A stretch of 64,000 bases of DNA from positions 1 through 64,000 of the forward strand of contig ML991799.1 of NCBI GenBank assembly GCA_010094025.1, in the 5' to 3' direction. Of this stretch, positions 34,036 to 45,683 are shown in pieces. The stretch's first letter is position 1. Every line of letters starts with the position of its first letter. The notes under the pieces were generated by a model. It searched no databases and was not told where the DNA came from. It saw only the letters and a program-made list of their open reading frames with translations. The DNA is from Viridothelium virens (taxonomy: Eukaryota; Ascomycota; Dothideomycetes; Trypetheliales; Trypetheliaceae). A program made the position numbers and the translations under genes.

Positions 34036-35923
34036 GGTCGACAGTAATTAAAGAGAATGAGGGAATTAGCTGTACTTCTTCGTAAAGAGTGGACCTTGAT
34101 TAGGCGTAAATGAATGACTGAAGCATCAGGATAGACGACGGGACACAAGGGAAAAATGGGCCGACTAAGAGTAACGAAGAAAGTGAAGACTTCGATCGAG
34201 GGTATCCACGGAGAAAAGGTGTTGTGGGTGAGGTACGTATTGTTCACTTATCACTAGGCCCCACGCGAGTTCTCCACAGCATGAGGGAGAACACGGCATA
34301 TTCGGCCATGGTCCGCTGTTGCACCCGTAAGTTTATTGGTGACCGTGGGCACTGCACGGGCGCGTGGAAGGATGCGAAAGTGTGGGAAAGTGTGGTGAAT
34401 CGGGGATATAGCGCGTGGTGGGCAGGCGAGTAAATTGCGCTCTACCCTCAAGGTTCCCAAAGAGGTCTTACCGGTACGTGAGAATGCTGGGAATAACGGG
34501 GCACCGGGGGTTTCCCCTGAGCAGAACCTTGCCTTGAAGGCCCAAGGGCATAGGAACAGGCCAAGCGCCGTTTGCTTAACCACCTAACACTATTTTCGAT
34601 TGTCGAGTGCGAGCAAATCGACGCACGCGCCATGAAACGAGATCGCCAAGCTTGACAGGGATGTCGACCAAACACAAAAGTGACGAATGAGAAACACCGT
34701 TGGTTTCTCCTGAACAGTTCTTTTTAGATAACGTCCGTCGAAACTCTCCGCTTGGTGTGCGTTTGCTGTGCGCTTGATGCGGTGATGCGGTCCCGCCGTT
34801 AGGGCGCATCAGGCCGGCCTACCAGCACACGCCAGGCCCACCAGAGCCCCTAAACTATCATGTTGAGGCGGTGCAGAAGCTCCTTCCCACACGCCTGATT
34901 CGCTTGAGTCGTGTTTGACACCGCCTGACGCGCCTTTGATCTGCGACGGTGTAACTAAGCGTTTTAAGGTTGACTTGAGACTGCAGTGCAGTGGCATGAG
35001 GTTCAAATACGGACACGTACATATTCAACGTTTAACGTCAAGTGTCTACAAGCTTTGCGGCTGCGACAATGGCGGAGCCACTTTACTCCGTATAAACCGG
35101 TTCTTGGTGAGGATATGTACGCCCGGTGTGGCAGGCGCAGGAGGATCCGCAGCTATTGCCAAAGAAGTGTGGCTAGATTTCTTTTCACAACAACGTCTTG
35201 CATTTTGTTGCTCTCTATTTACGGAAGTAGGCCCCATGTCATCGTAATCTTGTGAACCTGGCTACTTCGTACTCGGTGCAGCCCCAAATGATCATCGTCC
35301 ACGTTGGCTAAGCTCCTGCGTCTTATTGCCTCCTTCCCTTTTCTGAACGTTCAACTTTGTCCCCTTCCCACTCTCATCCGTGCTAAAAGTTGATGATTTC
35401 TGGGTGCTCTAAAGTCGTATCACATGAAGTCATACCCTTGACCACAAGCATCGAGGAGGGATAGGTGTACAAAAGCTGCGAAAAGTACCTCAAGCCACAA
35501 GGGGCGTTTTGAGACATGGTAATTATGCCTTCATCATTCTTTTTTCTCGGCTGACCGCCAAACGGAAAGCGGTAGCGGCTTCGTAGTTTCAACGTCGAAC
35601 TTGCATAGATACCGAGACATTCTTACGTCAAATTCTCGCCTTATTTCCTATGCCGTTCTAAGAATAACCCAAATTCCGCAAAATTAAAGAGCGACTATGG
35701 CATCCCACCGCCCCAGGCCTCAAAAGATTTTCTATTATCACCAATTAGGACCATTTAAATCGCGGGAAACGTCATCTAGCAGGAGTCCTGATGTTGCATT
35801 CATGATGATAATATACAAGGACCACTTGAGGCCTCTGATATTGCCTCGAACTTTTTCCAATGCCGGCCTGAATCTATCACTCGGCATCTGCCTTAACCGA
35901 AATGCCCTACATGACTAGGTATT
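34036..35923. other. 1.9 kb gap upstream of the GMC oxidase gene
   Basis: No supported gene. Should include the oxidase promoter on the left and, on the right, the 3' end of the GDSL gene. Frames at 34254-35255 on both strands overlap without a preferred one. Confidence 0.5.
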
Positions 35924-37407
35924 CTACATGAAGCTATTGACTCCGCCGGCATACTGGGTGAAGATGTCTAAGGGGAAAGCATCAGCGATGGCTTGGTAGC
36001 CAGCCACGTTCGGATGTAAGTAATCGCCAGAATTATACAGCGGATTCAACTGGGTGTGATTGCTCGGATCCCGGACGATGGCATCGAAATCGACAACAGC
36101 ATCGAAGACCCCACTGTTTCGGATCCAGTCGTTGACCGTTTGCCTTGACTGCTCTCGCAACGGGTCACTGTAGGCCTGAATCAGGCTGCTGGGCGCGCCA
36201 AAGGGCGTAATTGTTGCCGCAAACATGGGAATTCCAAAGGTATGCACACGTGTGACAATTTGCTTATACGCCTGGATAAGTCGGTCCACTGTATACGTCT
36301 GATTTGCCACAGTGGCGTCTGCGACGCCGATGTCGTTAACGCCTTCGAAGATCATACTGTAGCGGACCCCTGATTGGGCAAGAACATCACGATCGATACG
36401 GCCAACAGCATTCGGGCCCAGTCCATCGTAAAGGATGCGGTTTCCACCTGCAGCTTGGTTGACCACGGCGATGCTGCGGGTGGCCGGATTCTCCTGCATT
36501 TTACGAAGCACAAGATCGGGCCAGCGATCATTGCCATCCGTATCACTGCCCCGCCCGTCAGTAATGCTGTCGCCCACAATGGCGAACGCGCTTGAGTTCT
36601 GCGGAGACCAAGCCTCAACAGCACTGAGAAAGTACCTACATCTCGTTAGTGACTTCTCTTTGTAGCTGGGTATGCGGAGTCCTTACCAATGTGCCAAGAC
36701 TTGAGTAGAAGGATCGGTCATATTCTGCGCATTCACATAGTTGCCGAACGAATAGTAGGTATTTGTACGACTTCCAGGGTGGGAGGTGATGAAGTTGCTA
36801 GCCTGGCCGCCTTCGAGGTACATAGTTACCGCGATCTCAGACTGAGGCTGAATAGGGAAATTCAGAGGATCTGAGACAACCAAGGCTCCATTAGGAACAG
36901 TAATCGACGTGTTCCCACTAAACGTGACGGTCTGCAAAGTCCTCGTCTCGATATCGCTTGCTCCTGCGGATCCATTGATCCCTGCAGAGCCGTTCCCTGG
37001 GATGGCAACACTCATGGCAGTGATGGGAAGATCGTTAAGCCCGAAAGCGTTCGAGACTCTGATACGGATCTGTTCGGAGCCAATTGACATGTGTAGAGTC
37101 TGTCGAATGGTCGAGTTTGGAAAAACGAGGTTGCTTTGGTTCTGTATGCAAAATCAGTCGGGAGTTTTTCAACTGTCGTACCTCAACAGCTCAGACGTAC
37201 GAATGGCGGGTTTGGCAGGTTTGTGAACTCTGTCAGTTGCGGCATAGCGGTCCAGGTATCAACCCAATGACCGTTAGGGATACTCGGCTGTATTGTGCCA
37301 TTGTTTCCTGATTGGGGTGCTGCATACGTCGGTGCAGCCTCAACACCACATGATCTTGATAGAATGCCTATTAACAGGGACGAAAGTAATACGGCGGTGT
37401 TCCCCAT
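35924..37407 (-). CDS. Secreted GDSL/SGNH hydrolase
   Basis: Predicted 457-residue secreted esterase-like protein in three exons: 37407-37201, 37141-36687 and 36635-35924. The introns are 59 and 51 bases, and the joins give PNPPFNQSNLVFPN and LAHWYFLSAVEAW. An N-terminal signal peptide (AVLLSSLLIGILSRSCGVEA) is followed by a beta-rich domain with N-glycosylation sites and then the SGNH domain. Block I is AIVGDSITDG (Ser nucleophile), block II lies around NQAAGGNRIL (Gly), block III is FEGVNDIG (Asn), and block V is SGDYLHPNVAGY (Asp/His). The architecture matches fungal secreted GDSL hydrolases related to rhamnogalacturonan acetyl-esterases and SGNH lipases. The substrate is likely an acetylated polysaccharide or lipid ester, but it cannot be chosen from motifs. 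Confidence 0.92.
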
Positions 37408-38994
37408 ACTGAGCTTGTGGTATTAGTCGCAACTCCTAACGCAGGTACGAAGAAAATCGGAGAAGAAAGCCAAGCCATGATTGTGGTCAATGGAAGTTAT
37501 AGCTGTCCGGTAAAACTCGAAATGAATATATTTTGCTCTGTAGATCTGGACGGTTAAATTCGAAAGAGGAGACGAAATGCGTTTGGAAGGTGAAAGATGG
37601 GCTAGGCTGTTTTGGGAGACAGTCTTTCCACTCGTCCAGATCTCCACCCCACGCGTTCCCCAGCACGCCCAGATCTGATGATGAAACTGACAACGTTGTG
37701 TAAGGGGTGTAAGGAGTGACAGTGCTCTAGCGGTGAGGCCATCAGTGGTACAAAACCGAAATTTTTAGACGAATCGAATTTGCCCAAAACTTACCGATGC
37801 TGAATGGTCCTCTCAGCCTCCCAGAGCCACAAGGACGCCATTTCACCTAGCCAAACATATTTTAGAAAGAGATCGACAAACAGCGGTACTCCTGGAGAAG
37901 TGAACAATGCCTCAATATTGTTTTCCCGACTGCATATATGGTTGTGGATGTCCTTCTACAAGAAATTTAATACATATGTAGGCATGGCGTGTCCTTTCAT
38001 TGCTTTCGTTAACAGGAGAGCCTTCTATGTCCAGCATGACCCTTGCTTCTCTACCAGTGATAATCTTGCCTGTTTCGCGGTATGGGCTCTAACCGCTTTT
38101 CGTCGCTTGGCGCTGGAGACAAAATAGTTTACCAGCAAAGTTCACTGAATTGAACATCGACTTGTCGTCAATTGGCCTCAGCCATAGAATTGACTCCTGG
38201 GACGGCATTCGTCCTTCGATACAAACAACAAGATTCTATGTCTCATTGCCATTTTCCTGTGGTAAAATCTCGAGGCACTGTCTGGCCTGCTTTTTCCTAA
38301 CCGCTCAGCAATAGAGATTGCTCGTCAAAGTGCTCGCGGACAAAACATGTCCATGAAACCTTCTCCAAAGCCTTCGATCAAGAGCACAGGTTATCGTTAG
38401 GATGTCTAAGATCGCCGTCTTGCTTGATGTAGACCGGCTTACTAGCATAATTAGAATGCATCGCTTGAGTTGCGGAGTGTACTCAGGCTTCCGAGTCTAG
38501 AAGTCACAAATGTGAGTCTTGAAGCAGCAGAAGCCTCATGAAATAATGGGTTGATGCAGCTAACATATCAGCTGTAAATTTGGGGTTTGTTAAGAGTCTA
38601 GAAGCTGGCTAGCTTTTTCTAGGAGTGAGATACTAAGGTATTGCTGCAATCATATGGATGCCCTAATTGCAGCCTTTCAGGTACTCAGTTGAATACAGAT
38701 TTGAATGAAATGATGAGAAGCCAATAATGGATCAGTTGTATCTGTCGTATTTAAGAGTTCACTTTTCACTTGTGAATGATAAATCTCTAGGAAAGTGTTA
38801 TGCACGCCGCTCGAGTACACTCCTATCCTAGCGGCTGTCTCGCAAGGCCTTAGAGCTTCACACGCCCTCTAGCTGGACAAAGTAGTGGTAGGACTAGGTG
38901 TGAGAAGGTAGTACGGAGTAGTGAGTGATGCCTAAATGGAAGCTGGTCGGCCTAGAAACGGGGCGTAGACACCGCCTTAGGAAATGGGCTAGTG

Positions 38995-39005
38995 TGATTG
39001 GTTGG
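38995..39005 (-). promoter_or_regulatory. CCAAT box upstream of HSP90
   Basis: The plus strand reads TGATTGGTTGG, a reverse CCAAT motif about 275 bases before the HSP90 start codon. By fungal promoter knowledge it is a candidate site for the Hap/CBF complex. Confidence 0.4.
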
Positions 39006-39023
39006 CGGCCCGTGGATGCGCTT

Positions 39024-39063
39024 GGAAGCTCATCGAAATGGAAAACTCAACCAGAAACTTCTC
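39024..39063 (+). promoter_or_regulatory. Candidate heat-shock element
   Basis: A run of GAA blocks (GGAAG, CGAAA, GGAAA) is followed by the inverted pair GAAACTTC at 39054-39061, matching the HSF1 core GAAnnTTC. It sits about 220 bases upstream of the HSP90 ATG. Spacing among the outer GAA blocks is imperfect, so this is a candidate only. Confidence 0.4.
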
Positions 39064-39278
39064 CCAGCCTCATCACTGGATTAATAGCTGCTGCCGCCCG
39101 CAGATTCTGACCTTAACTTCTTCATTCACCACCTTGATACCCTACGCACTCTGTGCCTTGATCATACTCCTCCACCAATCTCTTCTCAAATCCAAGGTAC
39201 ACTTAATCTTCCATTTGTCCATTGCGAATCCATTAACTCATCTTTGGTAGCTTCTTTGCTCCTATCACCACCGCAACC

Positions 39279-41441
39279 ATGTCTGCCGGGGAGACTTTCG
39301 AGTTTCAGGCTGAGATCTCTCAGCTGCTCTCCCTCATCATCAACACTGTTTACTCGAACAAGGAGATCTTCCTGCGGGAAATCATCTCCAACTCATCCGA
39401 TGCTCTCGACAAGATCCGCTATGAGGCTCTCTCAGACCCGAGCAAGCTCGATGCTTGCAAGGACCTTCGCATCGACATCATTCCAGATAAGGAGGCCAAG
39501 ACACTCACCATTAGGGATACCGGTATTGGCATGACCAAAGCTGTAAGTTATTTGCAATTGTTACCCTGTCGTCTCCTGCTAACATTTTGAAAGGACCTCG
39601 TGAACAACCTCGGTACCATTGCACGCTCAGGTACCAAGCAATTTATGGAGGCCCTGACTGCTGGCGCCGATATTTCCATGATCGGTCAATTCGGTGTCGG
39701 TTTCTATTCAGCCTATCTCGTTGCCGACAGAGTCACTGTCGTGTCGAAGAATAATGATGATGAGCAATACATTTGGGAGTCATCCGCCGGTGGTACCTTC
39801 ACTCTCAAACAAGATACCTCGGGTGAGGATCTCCTCCGTGGCACAAAGATTATCCTCCACCTTAAAGACGAGCAAACCGACTACTTGAATGAGAGCCGGA
39901 TTAAGGAGGTTGTGAAGAAGCACTCCGAATTCATCTCCTACCCCATCTACCTTCACGTCTTGAAAGAGACTGAGAAGGAAGTGCCAGACGAGGAGGCCGA
40001 GGATGCCAAGGACGAGGAAGACGAGGAGAAGAAGCCCAAGGTTGAGGAAGTTGATGACGAGGAAGAAAAGAAGGAGAAGAAGACCAAAAAAGTCAAGGAG
40101 AGTAAGATCGAGGAGGAAGAACTCAACAAGACCAAGCCAATTTGGACTCGCAATCCTCAAGACATTACACAAGAGGAGTACGCTTCCTTCTACAAATCAT
40201 TATCAAATGACTGGGAAGACCACCTTGCTGTGAAGCACTTCTCTGTTGAAGGGCAGCTTGAGTTCCGCGCTATCCTCTTCGTCCCTAAGCGAGCTCCATT
40301 CGACCTTTTTGAGACGAAGAAGACCAAGAACAACATCAAGTTATACGTCCGTCGCGTTTTCATCACCGACGACGCTACCGATCTCATCCCCGAGTGGCTT
40401 AGCTTCGTCAAGGGCGTCGTTGACTCCGAGGATTTACCCCTCAATCTGTCCCGTGAAACGCTGCAACAGAACAAGATCATGAAGGTCATTAAGAAGAACA
40501 TTATCAAGAAAGCTCTCGAGCTCTTCACCGAGATTTCCGAGGACAAGGAGCAATTTGACAAGTTCTACTCTGCTTTCAGCAAGAATATTAAGCTCGGTAT
40601 TCACGAAGACTCTCAGAACCGCCAATCCCTTGCCAAGCTTCTTCGCTTCAACTCGACTAAGTCTGGAGATGACACGACCTCTCTGCAAGACTACGTTACA
40701 CGTATGCCCGAGCACCAGAAGCAGATGTACTACATCACTGGCGAGTCCCTCAAGGCTGTACAGAAGTCTCCCTTCCTTGATGCCCTCAAGGAGAAGAACT
40801 TTGAGGTTCTTTTCCTTGTGGATCCAATAGACGAGTACGCTATGACCCAGCTCAAGGAGTTTGACGGCAAAAAGCTCGTGGATATCACCAAGGACTTTGA
40901 GCTCGAGGAGTCTGATGAGGAAAAGAAACAGCGTGAGGAGGAGGAGAAACAATACGAGTCCCTCGCCAAGGCTCTTAAGAACGTGCTTGGTGACAAAGTG
41001 GAGAAAGTTGTTGTCAGTCACAAGCTCGTTGGTTCTCCTTGCGCCATCCGTACCGGTCAGTTCGGCTGGTCCGCCAACATGGAGCGCATCATGAAGGCCC
41101 AGGCTCTTCGTGACACTAGCATGAGCAGCTACATGAGCTCGAAGAAGACCTTCGAGATTTCTCCCAAGAGTCCCATCATTCAGGAACTCAAGAACAAGGT
41201 TGAGACCGATGGCGAGAACGACCGGACTGTGAAATCTATCACTCAGCTCCTGTTCGAGACCTCGCTCCTAGTCTCCGGCTTTACCATTGATGAACCCGCT
41301 GGCTTCGCTGAGCGCATTCACAAGCTTGTTTCGCTTGGTCTTAACGTTGACGAGGAGGCAGAGACGTCTGAAGAGAAGGCCGCCGAGGAGGCCACCTCTG
41401 CCGAAGGCGCTGGTGAGAGTGCAATGGAGGAAGTCGACTAG
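39279..41441 (+). CDS. hsp90: Heat shock protein HSP90
   Basis: Predicted 703-residue cytosolic ATP-dependent chaperone for kinases, receptors and other clients. Exon 1 (39279-39542) and exon 2 (39594-41441) join in phase 0 across a 51-base intron inside the ATPase domain ([13 protein letters not shown]). The N-terminal GHKL ATPase shows [18 protein letters not shown], the [13 protein letters not shown] motif with the ATP-contacting Asn, [10 protein letters not shown] and [13 protein letters not shown]. An acidic/lysine-rich linker (about 210-265) follows, then the middle domain ([15 protein letters not shown] with the catalytic-loop Arg) and the C-terminal dimerisation domain. It ends in MEEVD, the docking tail for TPR co-chaperones. 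Length fits fungal Hsp90. An intron at this site is common in ascomycetes. Confidence 0.99.
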
Positions 41442-41851
41442 ATGTGCCCTGCATAGATCGGTTGACGGCGTCACGAGGCTCTCGGACTTTTCTTCCATTC
41501 ACAAGGCGCTGTTCTTACTGGTCCACTTGCTGCTTGTGGTCCTGGAGTCCAAACTTATGAGGCTTGCACCCATGGTTAACAGCCACAGCATTTGTAATTT
41601 ATAGGCTATTGAAGATGCTTAGACCGAAATAGCGAATAATGAATTTTCTTTGATGCTGTGATTTTTAAAATCTACTTTGAAAAATTGACGAGTGTGTTCT
41701 GCAAACTGGCGACTGTCGTGATCCTATTATCCTGGTAGTCCTCGGGGGCGGAGCATTGCCGGAGCTGTAGAATGGACCTACGAAAGCGGCACCATCGGAG
41801 TGTAAACCTGAAGCTCCCTCCATATTTGTAGACCACGATTCTCTCTGCCAA
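41442..41851. other. Intergenic gap between HSP90 and the sorting nexin
   Basis: 3' end of HSP90 and promoter of the next co-directional gene. Nothing else seen. Confidence 0.6.
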
Positions 41852-43919
41852 ATGGATATCCATGACGAGAGTGCATCCGCTTGGGGAGGTAAGATCAGCT
41901 CCGAATATCCTCAGATTCTTCACAGTGGTCTGAATCTACTTCTAGATGTCCCTTCAGGCGGTCCTCAGAAAACTTCTGAAGATGAGAATAGTAATCCGCG
42001 AGGTGAATAGGAGTGTGCCAGGAGATTGGATATGTAGCTAATCTTTCAGACACGCCTTCTGCTTCCCAGAGCTCCTTGTCGCAAAGTGTGTCTTCGGCTC
42101 CACGATCTCCTGCAGGTCGAGGACCTCGAACAGTCAAACGTCATGGCACGCAATCCACTCGATTAGAAGCAGTTGACGATGCCCTGGGACCTCTTGGACC
42201 TTTAGGTGACAATGCGCCAACGAGTTCAGAGCCAGAAGGACCTCCAGTTCCACCCCAAAAAGAAGAGCCAACGGCATCGCGACAGCTACGGCCATCAACA
42301 TCCAGTTCGCAAACCTCTACCGTTAGAAGTATGATGGATTCCGTCAATCTGAACGATGATACTGAGGAACCTTCATTGAAACCACGAGTACCACCGCCTG
42401 TTCAGCCACCGAGCAGCGACAGCCCCAGACGGCAAACACAACCTAGTGTAAGCGTTGAACAGGCTGCGAAACCTACGTTTGATATTACTGTCGGCGACGC
42501 GCACAAAGTCGGGGACTTGACAAGCTCTCATACTGTCTATTCCGTACGAACAAGAGTGAGTGTCAATAGATTTTACATCGAATGTCAGCGCGCTAACGCC
42601 GTTGCTCTAGACTACGTCCAAAGCCTACCACAATCCCGAATTCACAGTCTCTCGTCGATACCGAGACTTCCTATGGCTCTATACACAGTTACACAACAAC
42701 AATCCTGGAGTCGTTGTACCACCTCCACCAGAGAAGCAGGCAGTGGGACGCTTTGATTCGGAATTTGTCGAGACCAGGAGGGCGGCACTTGAGCGGATGC
42801 TGAACAAGGTTGCAGCGCATCCAATCCTTCAACATGACGGTGATCTCAAACTTTTCCTCGAAAGCGAAGCGTTCAATGTCGATGTCAAACACAAAGAAAG
42901 AAAAGAACCGAACCTTGGCGAAAGCAAAGGGATGCTTGGCAGTCTTGGAATCAATGTTGGATCTGGTGCTAAGTTCGTTGAACATGACGATGTAAAGACT
43001 CTTGCGAGGTTATCATTTTGTGATGCTAACAGTGGATAATCGCAGTGGTTTCACGATCGTAAGATCTATCTTGATGCTCTAGAGAACCAATTGAAGGCTC
43101 TGCTCAAAGCCACCGACACCGTGGTCGCACAGCGCAAAAGCCTTGCAGAAGCTGCTGGCGAATTCTCTGCCTCCCTCCATTCCCTTGCTACTGTCGAACT
43201 CTCGCCCTCCCTCTCCGCCCCTCTCGAAGGCCTATCAGACGTCCAACTTCGCATCCGTGAACTCTACGATCGCCAGGCCCAGCAAGACGTCCTCACCCTC
43301 GGTATTGTCATTGACGAGTACATTCGTCTGATCGGAAGCGTAAAAACAGCCTTTACGCAACGTCAAAAGGCATATCACTCTTGGCATTCGGCAGAATCAG
43401 AGCTACAGAAGCGTAAGAATACACAGGATAAGCTGATGAGACAAGGAAGGAGCCAGCAAGACCGCCTCAACCAAATGGGCGCGGATGTCGCCGATGCAGA
43501 ACGAAAAGTGCATCAAGCGAGGCTATTGTTTGAAGATATGGGTCGATTGATGCGAGCAGAGCTCGATCGATTCGAAAGAGAGAAGGTTGAAGACTTTAAG
43601 AGCGGAGTTGAAACTTACCTTGAGAGCGCTGTTGAAGCGCAGAAGGAGGTGAGTTATGATACACTTACTTGGATAGCGTGGGAAACGATGATGCGGCTGC
43701 TGACATTCTCGTCAGCTCATTGAGCTGTGGGAGACATACCTCATGCAGCTAGATGCAGAAGATGACGGAGCACCTCCATCCAGTCCAAAACTTCCAGCTG
43801 GCGTCACGGCTGATGAGCCTTCGCCTGCTGCTGTACCCGGCAGTGATATGCCGGAACGAGGGAACAACGAAACGGCCGCACAGACCGCTGCGGCTGCAAC
43901 GGCGGAATTAGAAGAGTGA
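41852..43919 (+). CDS. Vps5-like sorting nexin (retromer SNX-BAR subunit)
   Basis: Predicted 595-residue protein in six exons: 41852-41888, 41946-42002, 42050-42555, 42611-42991, 43046-43648 and 43716-43919. All phases fit. It binds PI3P on endosomes and shapes recycling tubules with the retromer. Residues about 1-170 are a Pro/Ser-rich disordered arm. The PX domain follows (THTVYSVRTR-like entry; TTSKAYHNPEFTVSRRYRDF, with the PI3P-binding RRYRDF, and the PPPPEK loop). Then comes the linker FVEHDDWFHDRK and a BAR coiled-coil domain (LDALENQLKALLKATDTVV through EAQKELIELWETYL). The tail is acidic. The tiny first exons (37 and 57 bases) rest on splice signals and on the continuous reading MDIHDESASAWGDVPSGG. 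Vps5 fits better than Vps17 because of the intact PX arginines. Confidence 0.92.
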
Positions 43920-44154
43920 AGGAACATCCTATCTAAAAGCTTTGGACGTCTGGTTGGACCGCTCTGGCCTATATCGACATCGCCAGACTTTGTCTTTTTA
44001 ATTGTGCTCTCTTGAAAAGAGTATCTTGTACGTTTAGAGAAGGCCCTTTCTTAGACGGCGAAATACCCGCAATAGCAGAGATATCGGTCAAAAGGTAATG
44101 TGATATATGCATTATCCCTTTAAATTATTACAATCAAAATCTTGATACCTCTAA

Positions 44155-45353
44155 TCATAATCTGGATTTGGAATCCGAGGCAGGCGTTGCTTCGGACGGC
44201 AGCTCCAGGCGTGCAAATATCCAATTCGCAACGTCATTTGCGTACGTTTCCCGGCACTCCCCAGGCTCATCATGTACTATCTCGCCATGTCAGCAAATTT
44301 ATAATTTTTCTTTAAGGGCCGCTCTCATACTCACGTCTATGATACCACCCCTCATAAACCTTGAACTCCTTATCCCCCACCTCCCCCATAAACTCATCCA
44401 CAACCTTCCTCGTGGCCGCAAACGCGCACACTCTATCATCCGTCCCATGACTCACCCACAGCCTCGTCTTCCCCCCCTCCCCCATCTCCTCCCTCATCCT
44501 TACCCTCCCCTTCTCCAACTCCCCCGCCCGATCCAGCATCCCCGCCATCCCCTCCAACGTCCCCGTATCATGACACAGCTGATCCTCCGCAATCACCCTT
44601 CCCACCTCCTGATCCCTCGACAGAAACTTCGGCTCCACCTGGTTCACGAGCTGCCGCTTCGGCAGCACCTTGCCCGCGAGCCGTCCCGCAAAGACGGTGA
44701 ACGGCGACGGGCGCGTGGACGGGTGGATCGCGATGAACGGCGCGTCGAGGAGGTAGCCGCGTATGCGGTGTTTGAGCGCGGTGGGCACGAGCGGGGAGGC
44801 CAGCCAGTGCAGGACTTCGGCGCCGCCCATGGAGTGGCCGAAGAGGAAGAGCGGGGTGGGGGTTTGTGGAGTAGGGAGGGAGGAGACGAAGGAGGAGATG
44901 TCGGAGAGGACGAGGGGGGTGGGTCCGCTGGCGCCGCGGGAGGAGGGGGTGGGTGCTGAGCGGCCCCAGCCTCTGAGTGGGAGAAAAAGGGTTAGCGTTT
45001 TGGGTGAGTGGATGCGGAGGTAAGGGAGCGCCAGGCTTGGGTCTGGCTACCTTTGATCGAAGGAGCGGACCTCAATGCCTTTGGAGGCGAGGAGGTTGCA
45101 AAAGTTATTGTAGGTGTTGCCTGAGAATATCTGAATAAGGGTGGAGGTGCAAAGGGGCGAGGGGTGTACAGTGATCGCTGAAGCCGTGGATCAAAACCAT
45201 GCGCGCTTTGGGATTACTGTCGGGCTACAGAAGGTGTAGGAGGTTAGCTTGTGCATTTGAAGTTGGGTTGGATAGCTCGAGCACCTTCCAGGTCTTGGTG
45301 TACAATCTTGTGCCATCTTCGACTGCGTGCCAGCCTTCTTCTGTGCCAGTCAT
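44155..45353 (-). CDS. Monoglyceride-lipase-like alpha/beta hydrolase
   Basis: Predicted 317-residue serine hydrolase (serine aminopeptidase S33 / Yju3-like) in five exons: 45353-45285, 45224-45170, 45120-45051, 44972-44335 and 44276-44155. It probably cleaves monoacylglycerols or similar esters. Joined exons give MVLIHGFSDHCNTYNNF with the oxyanion-hole HGF, EVRSFDQRGWGRSA, the nucleophile elbow FLFGHSMGGAEVL, the acid SHGTDDRV and the catalytic His in YHRLHDEPGE. Length matches the family. The first donor (AAG/GTGCTC) is weak, so the N-terminal exon is less sure. The long exon shows a striking codon bias: third positions are nearly all C in its first half and nearly all G in its second. It converges on the sorting nexin gene with 235 bases between them and diverges from the OXNAD gene. 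Confidence 0.9.
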
Positions 45354-45683
45354 GACTCTGAATAGATGGCCAATTTCTCAAAAGCAAAGAAAATAAGGTT
45401 TGCGTGAAATCATAAGGAGCTTCTAGAAACCTTAAGGCTTCAGTAATTAAGAGATGACATGAGCTCGGAGGCATATGACGCCTGCAGACTTTATCGATAA
45501 GAGCTATAGCCGAACCCTCCTCACCTGAAGCTACCCATTGCATCAACTGACCGTACTGTGTGACTCGGAACCGAACAGGCTCTTCGAAATGAGATGACGG
45601 CTGCCTGTCTACCTTACCGTTTCTATAAATTGGGGGCTCGCCATTGGGTAACGGGCAGTGGATGTTATCGTCGAATCCGAGGC
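45354..45683. promoter_or_regulatory. Divergent promoter region
   Basis: About 330 bases separate the start codons of the lipase-like (minus) and OXNAD-like (plus) genes, so both promoters must share it. No clear TATA or CCAAT box was chosen. Confidence 0.5.

Larger units (their letters stand above)
37408..39278. other. 1.9 kb gap upstream of HSP90
   Basis: No gene supported; the plus-strand frame 37804-38127 lacks family features. The right 300 bases are the HSP90 promoter and leader. A GGTAC near 39196 might mark a leader intron, which I cannot confirm. Confidence 0.5.

Noticed and set aside
37804-38127. 107-codon plus-strand frame upstream of HSP90
   Set aside because: No family features; likely chance.
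39780-41021. Long minus-strand frames opposite HSP90
   Set aside because: They are Leu/Ser-rich mirror frames of a strongly biased coding strand and have no family resemblance.
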